Shown: positions 1 to 5,671, counted from the stretch's first letter. The stretch is 5,818 bases of DNA from an uncultured Pseudomonadota bacterium (GCA_937983055.1 CALJLA010000214.1:1-5818), one strand, 5' to 3'. Notes: generated by a model from the letters alone, not told the origin. Numbers and translations: made by a program.

Positions 1-1
1 T

Positions 2-457
2 CTGCGGCGCAAATCCGATTCCGGCTAAGAGTTTTATTCACTGATCGAGCACCGCTCCGACGCTCTGTTCATCCACTACAGGGCAGCCTGCTCTGAGGCG
101 GCGCGGCGCAATCTCGCCTGCTTTGCCGATCGGGTGCAACTTGCCGACTTCTTCGAGTTCGACTTCGGCGCGCCTTGGGATTGCGTTTACGAGCGCGCCT
201 TTCTGTGCGCCCTGCCGCCGAAAATGTGGCCGCGCTACGCCGAGCGCATGGCGCAGATCATCCGTCCCGGCGGCGCGCTCGCGGGTTACTTTTTCTTTCG
301 CGAAAGCGAGAAGGGCCCGCCCTTCGGTACCACGCCCGAGGCGCTGCACGCCCTGCTCGATCCCTGTTTCACCCTCACCGAGGACCTTCCGGTCGATGAC
401 TCGATCGAGGTGTTCAGGGGGTTCGAGCAATGGCAGGAGTGGCAACGAAATGCCTAG
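2..457 (+). pseudogene. Thiopurine S-methyltransferase (TPMT)-family SAM-dependent methyltransferase, 5' partial and interrupted
   Basis: This is the C-terminal two thirds of a TPMT-family class I methyltransferase, which transfers methyl from S-adenosylmethionine to a small, usually sulfur- or metalloid-containing substrate in the cytoplasm. From about base 98 the protein matches the family as I know it: an ADFFEFDF segment, YERAFLCALPP (188 on), a PGG turn, GYFFFRE (284-304) and a KGPPFGTTPEALHALLDP stretch, ending at a normal stop. The frame is open only back to a TAA at 26-28. Aligned by eye to the family, that TAA falls on the tyrosine of the SAM-binding G-x-G-Y-E motif. The start and remaining N-terminus lie outside the window. 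The first usable start after the stop is GTG 134, which would give 107 residues without the cofactor motif, so I do not expect an active enzyme as written. It is a true pseudogene or has base errors at a contig end. Family assignment is firm; substrate is unknown. Confidence 0.78.
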
Positions 458-583
458 GACGCGGAATTCCACGGTAACTGCGAACGATGGACGCCGCGCA
501 CCCAGGGAACGCGGTGCACTTCATTGCGAAGGCCTCGTGTTCGCCCCTCGTCCCGGCTTTCGGTTCCGCACCGGGTATCGCCG

Positions 584-1054
584 CTAGCGGTACTGCGCCG
601 CGGTGATGAACTGCCCGAACGCCTCGCACCACACGATGACGGTGTTGAACGCCGCCGGATCGATCATCGCCGGCACCGGCACAAGGAAGTTCTCGAAGGT
701 TTTCACGTCGCCTACGCGCACCATCCGATCCTTCAGCCGAAGGAAATCCGCCTCCGTCTCGACGAACTCCGGCGACAGATACAGATTGTAGTCCGGCCCC
801 GGCGCCAGCCGGCCCTGCAGCGACACCGCCTGGCGGCTGACCGACACCCGGCCCTCGCCCCAGTGCAAGGCGTCGCTGTCTTTAAGGTCCCGGCGGAACT
901 CGCCGCTGTACTCGGCCACCGCGGCCACCGCCTGCACTTCGGCTTCGGCCGGAGCCGGCGGTGCCGTCAGGATCGGCAGGAAGTACACGCCGGCGGCGAA
1001 ACCGATTACGAGCGCCCCGACATGGGAAATGACCAGCAGCCACAGTTTTTTCAT
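584..1054 (-). CDS. DM13-domain protein with N-terminal membrane anchor
   Basis: A 156-residue protein. Residues 4-31 form one hydrophobic segment after MKK, so it is probably anchored in the inner membrane (or has a signal peptide) with the rest in the periplasm. A proline/alanine linker (about 31-47) leads to a DM13 domain (about 50-155). Recognisable parts are ALHWGEGRVSV, the LAPGPDYNLYLSP strand, GDVKTFENFLVPVP, and the closing VIVWCEAFGQFITAA with its single conserved cysteine, C143. DM13 domains have been proposed to take part in redox or electron transfer through that cysteine; the substrate or partner is unknown. The start is fixed by a strong GGAGG eight bases upstream of ATG 1054; the frame stays open further upstream, but that stretch is low-complexity Arg/Pro-rich sequence. 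It is divergent from the SMUG1 gene and convergent with the broken methyltransferase, so it is probably transcribed alone. Confidence 0.88.
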   Translation of the reverse strand: MKKLWLLVISHVGALVIGFAAGVYFLPILTAPPAPAEAEVQAVAAVAEYSGEFRRDLKDSDALHWGEGRVSVSRQAVSLQGRLAPGPDYNLYLSPEFVETEADFLRLKDRMVRVGDVKTFENFLVPVPAMIDPAAFNTVIVWCEAFGQFITAAQYR

Positions 1055-1188
1055 CTTCGTTGCCTCCACGGTGGATACGTCTTGCTTACCCGGCTTCGTC
1101 GCGACGCGCGGCCGTTCCTGACAGGCGGGCCGGGTCGGGTGTGCATCTGGGCTATCCTCGCGCCTGCTCAAGTGTACGAAGGAACCCG
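1055..1188. promoter_or_regulatory. Divergent intergenic region between the DM13 and SMUG1 genes
   Basis: These 134 bases must hold the start signals for both flanking genes. I see the two Shine-Dalgarno sites (GGAGG for DM13; AAGGA at 1179-1183 for SMUG1). A possible plus-strand -10, TATCCT at 1153-1158, has no matching -35 at 16-18 bases. No convincing sigma-70 pair, operator palindrome or riboswitch is visible. The assignment as a promoter region rests on gene layout, not on motifs. Confidence 0.4.
1063..1067 (-). promoter_or_regulatory. Shine-Dalgarno site of the DM13 gene
   Basis: GGAGG on the minus strand, eight bases before ATG 1054. It decides the start of the DM13 gene, because the reading frame is open for about 80 further codons upstream with no comparable site. 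Confidence 0.8.
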
Positions 1189-1902
1189 ATGACCCCGGTG
1201 GCAATCGCCCGCGCGCTGCGCGAGGCCGTCGACGCGCTGCGCTTCGCGCCGCCGGTCGACTATGTCTACAACCCGCTCGACTACGCCTGGGCACCGCACT
1301 GCGCGTACCTGGAACGCTATGCCCGCGGCCATCCTGCGGTGCTGCTGCTGGGCATGAACCCGGGACCCTTCGGCATGGCGCAGACCGGCGTCCCGTTCGG
1401 CGACATGCCGATGGTGCGCGACTGGCTCGGCATCGAGGCGGCGGTCGGCCGCCCGGCGCGCGAGCATCCCAAGCGTCCGGTGGCCGGCTTCGCCTGCCAT
1501 CGCCGCGAAGTCAGCGGCCAGCGGCTGTGGGGCTGGGCGCGCGATCGCTTCGGCACGCCGGAGCAGTTCTTCAGCCGCTTCTTCGTTGCCAATTACTGTC
1601 CGCTGGCTTTTCTCGAAGACAGCGGCCGCAACCGCACCCCGGACAAGCTGCCCAGAAGCGAACGTGATGCGCTGTTTCTCGCATGCGACGTTGCCCTGCA
1701 GCGCCTGGTGCAAACGCTTCGCCCCAGACACGTCGTCGGCATCGGCGGCTTCGCGGCCCAGCGCGCCGTCGCCGCGCTCGACGGCGCAGGCGTCGAACTC
1801 GGTACCGCGCCGCATCCCAGCCCCGCCAGCCCCATCGCGAATCGCGGCTGGGCAGCGCAGATGGACCGTGCGCTGGAAACGCTCGGCATCGAAGCAGGCT
1901 AG
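1189..1902 (+). CDS. smug1: SMUG1-type (family 3) uracil-DNA glycosylase
   Basis: A 237-residue cytoplasmic base-excision repair enzyme. It should cut uracil, and probably oxidised pyrimidines such as 5-hydroxymethyluracil, from DNA, leaving an abasic site. The match to SMUG1 is strong and spans the whole chain: LLGMNPGPFGMAQTGVPFG (about 53-71, with N57 at the place of human catalytic N85 and F70 at that of the base-stacking F98), MVRDWLGI, EHPKRPV, EVSGQRLWG, NYCPLAFLEDSGRNRTP (N135 equals the uracil-reading Asn) and the HPSPASP motif, H209 equalling human H239. The length is right for a bacterial SMUG1, without the extra N-terminus of the animal proteins. ATG 1189 is chosen for AAGGA five bases upstream and because the family begins near here; an open frame runs back to 1060 without conserved content. 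It converges with the flavodoxin-like gene, 11 bases apart, with no terminator seen between them. Confidence 0.93.
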   Translation: MTPVAIARALREAVDALRFAPPVDYVYNPLDYAWAPHCAYLERYARGHPAVLLLGMNPGPFGMAQTGVPFGDMPMVRDWLGIEAAVGRPAREHPKRPVAGFACHRREVSGQRLWGWARDRFGTPEQFFSRFFVANYCPLAFLEDSGRNRTPDKLPRSERDALFLACDVALQRLVQTLRPRHVVGIGGFAAQRAVAALDGAGVELGTAPHPSPASPIANRGWAAQMDRALETLGIEAG

Positions 1903-1913
1903 CGTCGCACCGG

Positions 1914-2396
1914 TCACGCCGCCTGGCGCGACTTGAGCGAGTCGACCAGCCGGGCGAGCGCCGGCGGCATGAGATGCGTCGACTCTATTTCGTACTGGCG
2001 CAGCGTGCAGGTGTCGGCCGGCGTCACGCCCGCGTTCTTAGCCAGTTCGTCATAAGCCTTTTGCCGGGCCGAGCCGCCGCACACCAGCACGAACGCGACG
2101 TTCCTGAGCTTGCCGCGCTGCCGCTGCAGAAAGGCGCGCATCGGCGTGGACGCATGCCCCATCCACACCGGCGAGAACACCAGCACGCAGTCGTAGCCCT
2201 CTCCCACATCGCCCGCCTCGATCTCCGGCAGCCGCCCGAACGCGCTGTCGAATCCCGCATGAAGATAGCCCATCGGGCTGCGCCTGTACCAAGGCGTACG
2301 CACCTCGAAAAGCTCTGCGCCGAGGGCCTTTGCCGCAAGTTCCGCCACCTTGCGCGTGGTGCCGGACAGGGAGTAGTACACGACCAGATATCGCAT
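1914..2396 (-). CDS. Flavodoxin-like FMN-binding protein
   Basis: A 160-residue cytoplasmic flavodoxin-fold protein expected to bind FMN and act as an electron carrier or small quinone/flavin reductase. It opens with a beta strand (RYLVVYYS) and a phosphate-binding loop SLSGTTRK (9-16). The FSPVWMGHASTPMRAFL region (75-90) is the second flavin loop, as in flavodoxin-family oxidoreductases, and LVCGGSA (104-110) is the third. The start is ATG 2396, seven bases from AGGAG; a GTG two codons upstream (2402) lies only one base from that site and is rejected. An FNR/ANR-type box and a fitting -10 lie upstream, suggesting induction when oxygen is low. The gene is the last of the minus-strand run and may also be reached by read-through from the cupin gene, 67 bases upstream. 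It is not WrbA (too short, different motifs). The physiological partner is unknown. Confidence 0.87.
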   Translation of the reverse strand: MRYLVVYYSLSGTTRKVAELAAKALGAELFEVRTPWYRRSPMGYLHAGFDSAFGRLPEIEAGDVGEGYDCVLVFSPVWMGHASTPMRAFLQRQRGKLRNVAFVLVCGGSARQKAYDELAKNAGVTPADTCTLRQYEIESTHLMPPALARLVDSLKSRQAA

Positions 2397-2403
2397 GGGC
2401 ACG

Positions 2404-2408
2404 CTCCT
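2404..2408 (-). promoter_or_regulatory. Shine-Dalgarno site of the flavodoxin-like gene
   Basis: AGGAG on the minus strand, seven bases before ATG 2396 and one base after which the alternative GTG 2402 would begin. It settles the start in favour of the ATG. Confidence 0.75.
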
Positions 2409-2425
2409 GACGGGGCATTGCCGCG

Positions 2426-2467
2426 ATGTTGACCCCGCCGGCAGCCTCGCAGGTTGACATGCATCAA
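2426..2467 (-). promoter_or_regulatory. Candidate FNR/ANR-type operator and class II promoter for the flavodoxin-like gene
   Basis: On the minus strand, 2467-2454 reads TTGATGCATGTCAA. The known FNR/ANR consensus is TTGAT-N4-ATCAA, so nine of ten fixed positions match. The centre is at 2460.5. If the regulator sits at the usual class II position of -41.5, the transcript would start near 2419, and the -10 hexamer would be bases 2431-2426, which read CAACAT. This keeps the key A at the second and T at the last position of TATAAT. The leader would be about 22 bases and would include the AGGAG site. The box overlaps the stop codon of the upstream cupin gene. Motif and spacing are seen; the regulator and the function are inferred. 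Confidence 0.5.
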
Positions 2468-2973
2468 GCCCGGCGACCTATACCCTCTGCTAAAGGCTTC
2501 GCGCCGTACACCGTGCCGTTGTTCCAGCTCTCGACATATTCGGTGATGGACAGCGTCCAGCCGTTCTGGAAATGCTCGTCGAAGTATTCGAACAGAATCC
2601 CGTCCGGCGCTGTCATCGACAGCAGCACCGTCGCCCCGCTGTCGCCGCCATGCTCGTCGTGCGGATGCGCATCCGCCGGCGCCAGCGCATAGGTGCCCTG
2701 CGGCCGGCGGATCTCCCGGCTCGTGCCGTCGGGCAGCAACTCCGTCAGGAACTGTTCGCCCTGCAGCACCAACGTCGCGGTCGCCGCCACATGCCGGTGC
2801 GGCCGGCAGTGGCCGCCCCTGCCATAGCGCAGCAGCATGTCCAGCCGCCCGCTCGCCAGATCGTAGCCGAGCAGGCTGTACTCGAAATCGATCTTGAAGC
2901 GCGTGCAGGCGGGATCGGTAATCCGTCGCCACTCAATAGCGGAAAGATCATAACTGGCAGCAATTGCGGGCAT
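2464..2973 (-). CDS. Cupin-domain protein
   Basis: A 169-residue, probably cytoplasmic protein with a single cupin beta-barrel, resembling ChrR-like or acetylacetone-dioxygenase-like cupins. The first cupin motif is RGGHCRPHRHVAATATLVLQGE (split: RGGHC at 52-56, HRH at 59-61, GE at 72-73); it keeps the H-x-H metal ligands H59 and H61, but the glutamate normally four or five residues later is replaced by T/A. The second motif region holds RRPQGTYALAP followed by DAHPHDEH, giving H103, H105 and H108 as further metal ligands. A mononuclear Zn or Fe site is likely; the role (dioxygenase, sensor or other) cannot be told. ATG 2973 is preferred; a TTG at 2979 in frame is an alternative, and both have only a weak GGA upstream. 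Its neighbours on the same strand are the SRPBCC gene (79 bases upstream) and the flavodoxin-like gene (67 bases downstream). Confidence 0.85.
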   Translation of the reverse strand: MPAIAASYDLSAIEWRRITDPACTRFKIDFEYSLLGYDLASGRLDMLLRYGRGGHCRPHRHVAATATLVLQGEQFLTELLPDGTSREIRRPQGTYALAPADAHPHDEHGGDSGATVLLSMTAPDGILFEYFDEHFQNGWTLSITEYVESWNNGTVYGAKPLAEGIGRRA

Positions 2974-3052
2974 GCTCAATCCATTGTCAGATGCGCTATG
3001 GGAATAGCCGCAGGGCGAGCTTTCAGAGAGGACGCCGGAAAAGCAGATCCTG

Positions 3053-3472
3053 TTACCGGCCGCCTGCCTTCGCCTCGACGTACCTCGCGAAATTATCCAG
3101 GATTGCCTGCCAGCCTTCCCGCTGCAGTTCCGGCGGGTACACGGTCTCCGCGTCGAATATCTCCCTCACGCGCACACCGCCCGCGGTCTTCGAAAACTCC
3201 ACACGCACGGCTCTGCCGTCGCTCATCGAATACTCGATCAGTTCTTCAGGGACGATGCGGGTATAGGTGCCCTCGAAGTCGAAGCCTTCGCTGCCGTCCC
3301 TGGCCTCCATCCGCGACGAGAACGTGCCGCCTTCGCAGAGATCGACCGTGCTGCTGGTCGTGTGCCAGTCGTCCGAGGCGGCATTCCATTGCTTGATGTC
3401 GTCCGGATTGTTCCAGGCGTGCCAGACGGCCTTCGGGTCGCCTTTCACCATGGCTTCCACCGTGATCTTCAC
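3053..3472 (-). CDS. SRPBCC / AHSA1-domain protein
   Basis: A 139-residue cytoplasmic protein filled by one SRPBCC (START-like, AHSA1) ligand-binding fold. Family hallmarks are the first strand KITVEAMV, the helix AVWHAWNNPDDIKQWNAASDDW (about 15-36), the EGGTFSSRMEARDGS hairpin (48-61), FDFEGTYTRIVPEELIEYSM (65-83) and the long C-terminal helix EGWQAILDNFARYVEA (119-134). These proteins form a deep hydrophobic pocket. Members are annotated as HSP90 ATPase activator homologues or polyketide cyclases, but for this water-loving W-N-A-A-S subgroup no reaction is known to me. It starts at GTG 3472, eight bases after GAGGAG; the internal ATG at codon 8 would cut the first beta strand. It is probably monomeric-domain and may be co-transcribed with the cupin gene. 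Confidence 0.9.
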   Translation of the reverse strand: MKITVEAMVKGDPKAVWHAWNNPDDIKQWNAASDDWHTTSSTVDLCEGGTFSSRMEARDGSEGFDFEGTYTRIVPEELIEYSMSDGRAVRVEFSKTAGGVRVREIFDAETVYPPELQREGWQAILDNFARYVEAKAGGR

Positions 3473-3480
3473 GCGTCGAT

Positions 3481-3486
3481 CTCCTC
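3481..3486 (-). promoter_or_regulatory. Shine-Dalgarno site supporting a GTG start
   Basis: GAGGAG on the minus strand, eight bases before GTG 3472 of the SRPBCC gene. It supports the non-ATG start over the in-frame ATG at codon 8. Confidence 0.75.
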
Positions 3487-3556
3487 AGTCAGTCAGGGCC
3501 GCCACCCGCTGGTTGAACCTCGCAGCCAGAGATCAACGCCCGATTCGGCGCGGTCA

Positions 3557-3964
3557 CTATTTCGGCCATCCCTTGGTCCACTTGCAGCGCCCGGTGGCCA
3601 GGTAATCCCGCGATCGGCACGACTCGAGACAACCCGTATCGCCGATCTGCCCCGTACCCACATAGACATAGCCACCCTCGCTGGTGCCGTGAAAAAGCTC
3701 CCAGTCGCCGCCGCGGTTACCCCATATCGACTGCTCCGACAGCGCGATGCCGGTAAAGGGATGCTCGCGCGTGGGCAGCGCACATCGGAACAGTACCGTG
3801 TTCGTCGTGCCGCCGATGAAATAGTCGGAGCCCGGAGCATATTCGCCATGGACGAAAGCCCTCAGCGGGTCGTCGGTGCGAAATTCAGCCGCAGGCACCG
3901 CCGTCGACGTTACCGACAGAGCGAAAATTGTTGCGAGCCTGCACCCGAGCCGATATCTACCCAT
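3557..3964 (-). CDS. Hypothetical secreted cysteine-containing protein
   Basis: I do not recognise this family. From ATG 3964 it is 135 residues with a good Sec signal peptide: basic n-region (GRYRLGCR), hydrophobic core LATIFALSVTSTAV and a likely cut after VPAA (about residue 26), so the mature part is periplasmic or secreted. The mature chain of about 109 residues is glycine- and aromatic-rich (SDYFIGGTTNT, GNRGGDWELFHGTSEGGYVYVG) and has four cysteines, C61, C112, C116 and C127, enough for two disulfides. The C112-x3-C116 pair and the tail RCKWTKGWPK end it. An upstream ATG at 3991 gives nine more residues before the n-region; neither start has a strong ribosome site, and I prefer 3964 for the signal peptide. 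It lies 55 bases downstream of the DUF2238 gene and 84 upstream of the SRPBCC gene, which says little about its function. Confidence 0.7.
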   Translation of the reverse strand: MGRYRLGCRLATIFALSVTSTAVPAAEFRTDDPLRAFVHGEYAPGSDYFIGGTTNTVLFRCALPTREHPFTGIALSEQSIWGNRGGDWELFHGTSEGGYVYVGTGQIGDTGCLESCRSRDYLATGRCKWTKGWPK

Positions 3965-4019
3965 CCGATCGCAACCACCCGACGCCGGCATCGCATTCGG
4001 ATGCCTCGTCGCAATCAGA

Positions 4020-4634
4020 TCACTGCGCCCTCAATCCCGCAAGCTGGCGCTCGTGCCAGCCGGCCAACGCCAGCTGCCCGGCAATCGCCCCGCACAGCGC
4101 CAGGAACATGTCCCACTGCGTGTCCCACACGTCGCCCTGAGTGGCAAGAAAGGCGTCGGCGGCGGTGCCCGAGGCGATGGCGACCCACCATTCGATGAAC
4201 TCGTAGAAAGCAGAAATCGCCAGCGCCACGCAACAGGTCAGGAAGAACAGCCAGCGCCGGCCGCCGATGACGTTGCCGCGGATGAACACCTCGCGGGCGA
4301 TCATCGCGGGGACGAAGCCCTGGAACACATGCCCGACCCGGTCGTAGTAGTTGCGTGCAAGACCGAACTCGTCGCGCAGCCAGTTAAACAGCGGCATCTC
4401 GGAATACGTCCAGTGCCCGCCCACCATCAGCACCGCCGCGTGCAGCCAGATCAGCGCGTACAGCAGCATGGTGAGCTTCACCCGCGGGTAGATCGCCACC
4501 AGCACCGCCGCGCCAATGATGGCCGGCAGCACCTCGAGAAACCAGATGAAGTAGTCCCGCGGCCGGATGCCGGACCAGATCAGCACTGCGAGAAAGCTGA
4601 TTAAAAGGACCGCATGCATACGCGACGGCTTCAT
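4020..4634 (-). CDS. DUF2238 (YjdF-like) inner-membrane protein
   Basis: A 204-residue polytopic inner-membrane protein of the DUF2238 family, to which E. coli YjdF belongs. Hydrophobic segments are visible at about 8-20, 27-48, 53-72, 125-150 and 174-192, with a possible further one at 103-117. The conserved polar motifs of the family lie between or at the edges of them: GGHWTYSEMPLF (72-83), NYYDRVGHVFQGFVP (95-109), SAFYEFIEWW (141-150) and FLATQGDVWDTQWDM (162-176). The histidines, tyrosines and acidic residues in these motifs could form a site in the membrane, but no activity is established for the family. The start is ATG 4634 with AAGGA six bases upstream (an in-frame ATG at codon 6 has none). 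A 170-base gap separates it from the secretin-like gene, so it may have its own promoter. Confidence 0.9.
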   Translation of the reverse strand: MKPSRMHAVLLISFLAVLIWSGIRPRDYFIWFLEVLPAIIGAAVLVAIYPRVKLTMLLYALIWLHAAVLMVGGHWTYSEMPLFNWLRDEFGLARNYYDRVGHVFQGFVPAMIAREVFIRGNVIGGRRWLFFLTCCVALAISAFYEFIEWWVAIASGTAADAFLATQGDVWDTQWDMFLALCGAIAGQLALAGWHERQLAGLRAQ

Positions 4635-4804
4635 CGCTTTCCTTTCTTATTCTGGTGCGGCCCTTTCGGGACGGCGCAGAGAAACCGGGCTCCGGACTCT
4701 GGGATCGGGAGGCCGGCCTCCGGCCGGCGTTACGCGGCGTTCGGCACGCAGCACTTGTCTTGCCGGCCACTGTGGTTAGCGCTCCATAATCCCGTCAAAG
4801 GCTG
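4635..4804. other. Intergenic region with overlapping palindromes between the secretin-like and DUF2238 genes
   Basis: This is the longest gap on the minus-strand run. It contains the AAGGA site of the DUF2238 gene, a weak GAAA-capped stem (4656-4678) in its presumed leader, and the strong GC palindromes at 4708-4728. On the minus strand TTGACG (4798-4793) resembles a -35 box, but the bases 15-18 further on are not a good -10, so no promoter is claimed. No T-run follows the palindromes on either strand, so a classical intrinsic terminator is not supported. Confidence 0.5.
4708..4728. repeat. Overlapping GC-rich inverted repeats
   Basis: Two foldings share bases. Positions 4708-4721 (GGAGGCCGGCCTCC) are a perfect 14-base palindrome. 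Positions 4712-4728 form GCCGGCC, loop TCC, GGCCGGC, a perfect 7-base stem with a 3-base loop. Only one can form at a time. It could be a REP-like intergenic element or an mRNA-stabilising hairpin downstream of the secretin-like gene; a single copy is seen here. Confidence 0.6.
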
Positions 4805-5671
4805 CTACTTCACTTCCTCGACCTTGAGGAACACCCGCCGCCGGTCGGCATCGGAACTGCTGCGGTAGGTGATGGTGCCGGTGTCGACCCGTTCCGCGCT
4901 TTCGGTCACCCCGCCGAGCTCGATCCACTCGCCCAGCCGGCCGCTGACCACCGAGGTCACCCGCTGGATGCGCGACGCGCCGGTGTTGCGGTCGAGCACG
5001 GCGTCGCGCTGGGCGGCAATCTGGATGGTGACGGTGTCGCCGGTAACGCGGGGTTCGGCATAGAAGCCCTGCTCGATGTCGCGGAATTCGGTGCTGTCCA
5101 CGCTGGCGGCGCCGCCCGGGCCAATTACCGTGGTGCGGCTGCGCACCGGCACCGACTCGCCCAGCCGGATGAAAGCGGCGTTGCCTTCCAGCACCTGCAC
5201 CGTCTGCACGACCGCGCCGGTTTCGTTCGACTGCGTGCCAAGCACCCGGGCGCGCAGGGCATCGTCCCCGCGCGAGCCCTGCACTGTCGCCCCGCCCCCG
5301 GCCGCACCCGGCACGGTGACGCGGGCGCGATCGCCGCCCACGGTGCCGGCGACTTCGAACTCGCGACTGTCGCGCAGCGCGCGGTTTTCCTGCCGCACGC
5401 TGATGATCAGCCGCCGGGGCAACCGGTCGATCGAATCCAGCACCCGGCGCAACTCGGCCAGGTTCGACGGTGTGGTGCGCACGATCAACTGGTCGCGCAG
5501 ACCGGAAAGGGTGCCGCCCGGCGCCAGAAAGGGTTTCAGCATCGGCACCACCTCGTCAGCGCTGCGGCTGCGCAGTTCGATCACTTCCAGCACCTGCTTT
5601 TCCGCCGCCCGCGCCGCCGCCGGCGCCATCAGCGCCGCCGCGGCCGCCTTCAGAAGTACGCGCCGCCTCAT
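4805..5671 (-). CDS. Small secretin-like exported protein (secretin N-domain plus partial secretin core)
   Basis: A 288-residue exported protein. The N-terminus MRRRVLLKAAAAALMAPAAA-RAA is a signal peptide whose R-R-V-L-L-K fits the twin-arginine pattern RRxFLK, so Tat export is possible. Residues 27-94 match the secretin N1 (NolW/GspD-type) fold: LEVIELRSRSADEVVPML, then DQLIVRTTPSNLAELRRVLDSID. Residues 155-288 resemble the start and body of a secretin core (VQVLEGNAAFIRLGESVPV; GFYAEPRVTGDTVTIQIA; GEWIELGGVTES), but the chain stops before the usual C-terminal secretin motifs and is far shorter than GspD or PilQ. It is therefore probably not a pore on its own. The start ATG 5671 overlaps the stop of the M90 gene (ATGA) and has GGAGG 11 bases upstream; ATG 5689 would overlap that site. 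It is probably periplasmic or outer-membrane associated. No other secretion genes are in view. Confidence 0.82.
   Translation of the reverse strand: MRRRVLLKAAAAALMAPAAARAAEKQVLEVIELRSRSADEVVPMLKPFLAPGGTLSGLRDQLIVRTTPSNLAELRRVLDSIDRLPRRLIISVRQENRALRDSREFEVAGTVGGDRARVTVPGAAGGGATVQGSRGDDALRARVLGTQSNETGAVVQTVQVLEGNAAFIRLGESVPVRSRTTVIGPGGAASVDSTEFRDIEQGFYAEPRVTGDTVTIQIAAQRDAVLDRNTGASRIQRVTSVVSGRLGEWIELGGVTESAERVDTGTITYRSSSDADRRRVFLKVEEVK

Noticed and set aside
552..575. CCCGG...CCGGG inverted repeat between the convergent methyltransferase and DM13 genes, as a shared terminator
   Set aside because: Only five pairs with a 14-base loop and no T-run on either side; too weak to call.
524..1192. 222-codon plus-strand frame opposite the DM13 gene
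   Set aside because: It is the complement of the DM13 coding frame; the DM13 motifs and GGAGG site decide the strand.
1168..1917. 249-codon open frame antisense to the SMUG1 gene
   Set aside because: It is the complement of a strongly conserved gene, has a low-complexity Arg/Ala-rich product and no ribosome site; a by-product of GC-rich codon use.
2428..2458. Direct repeat GTTGAC at 2428 and 2453 as a two-site operator
   Set aside because: One copy is part of the FNR-like box and the other part of the proposed -10; six bases alone do not support a second binding site.
2024..2932. 302-codon minus-strand frame crossing both the flavodoxin-like and cupin genes
   Set aside because: Long, but it runs out of frame across two genes with clear family motifs and their own starts and stops. 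Its product is Arg/Gly/Ala-rich without domains.
2572..3396. 274-codon plus-strand frame opposite the cupin and SRPBCC genes
   Set aside because: Arg-rich product without motifs, opposite two recognised genes; a shadow frame.
3485..3496. Short AGTC tandem repeat upstream of the SRPBCC gene
   Set aside because: Only about two and a half units; within chance and without further structure.
4793..4798. TTGACG on the minus strand as a -35 box for the DUF2238 gene
   Set aside because: No acceptable -10 hexamer at 15-18 bases; it stands alone next to the stop of the preceding gene.
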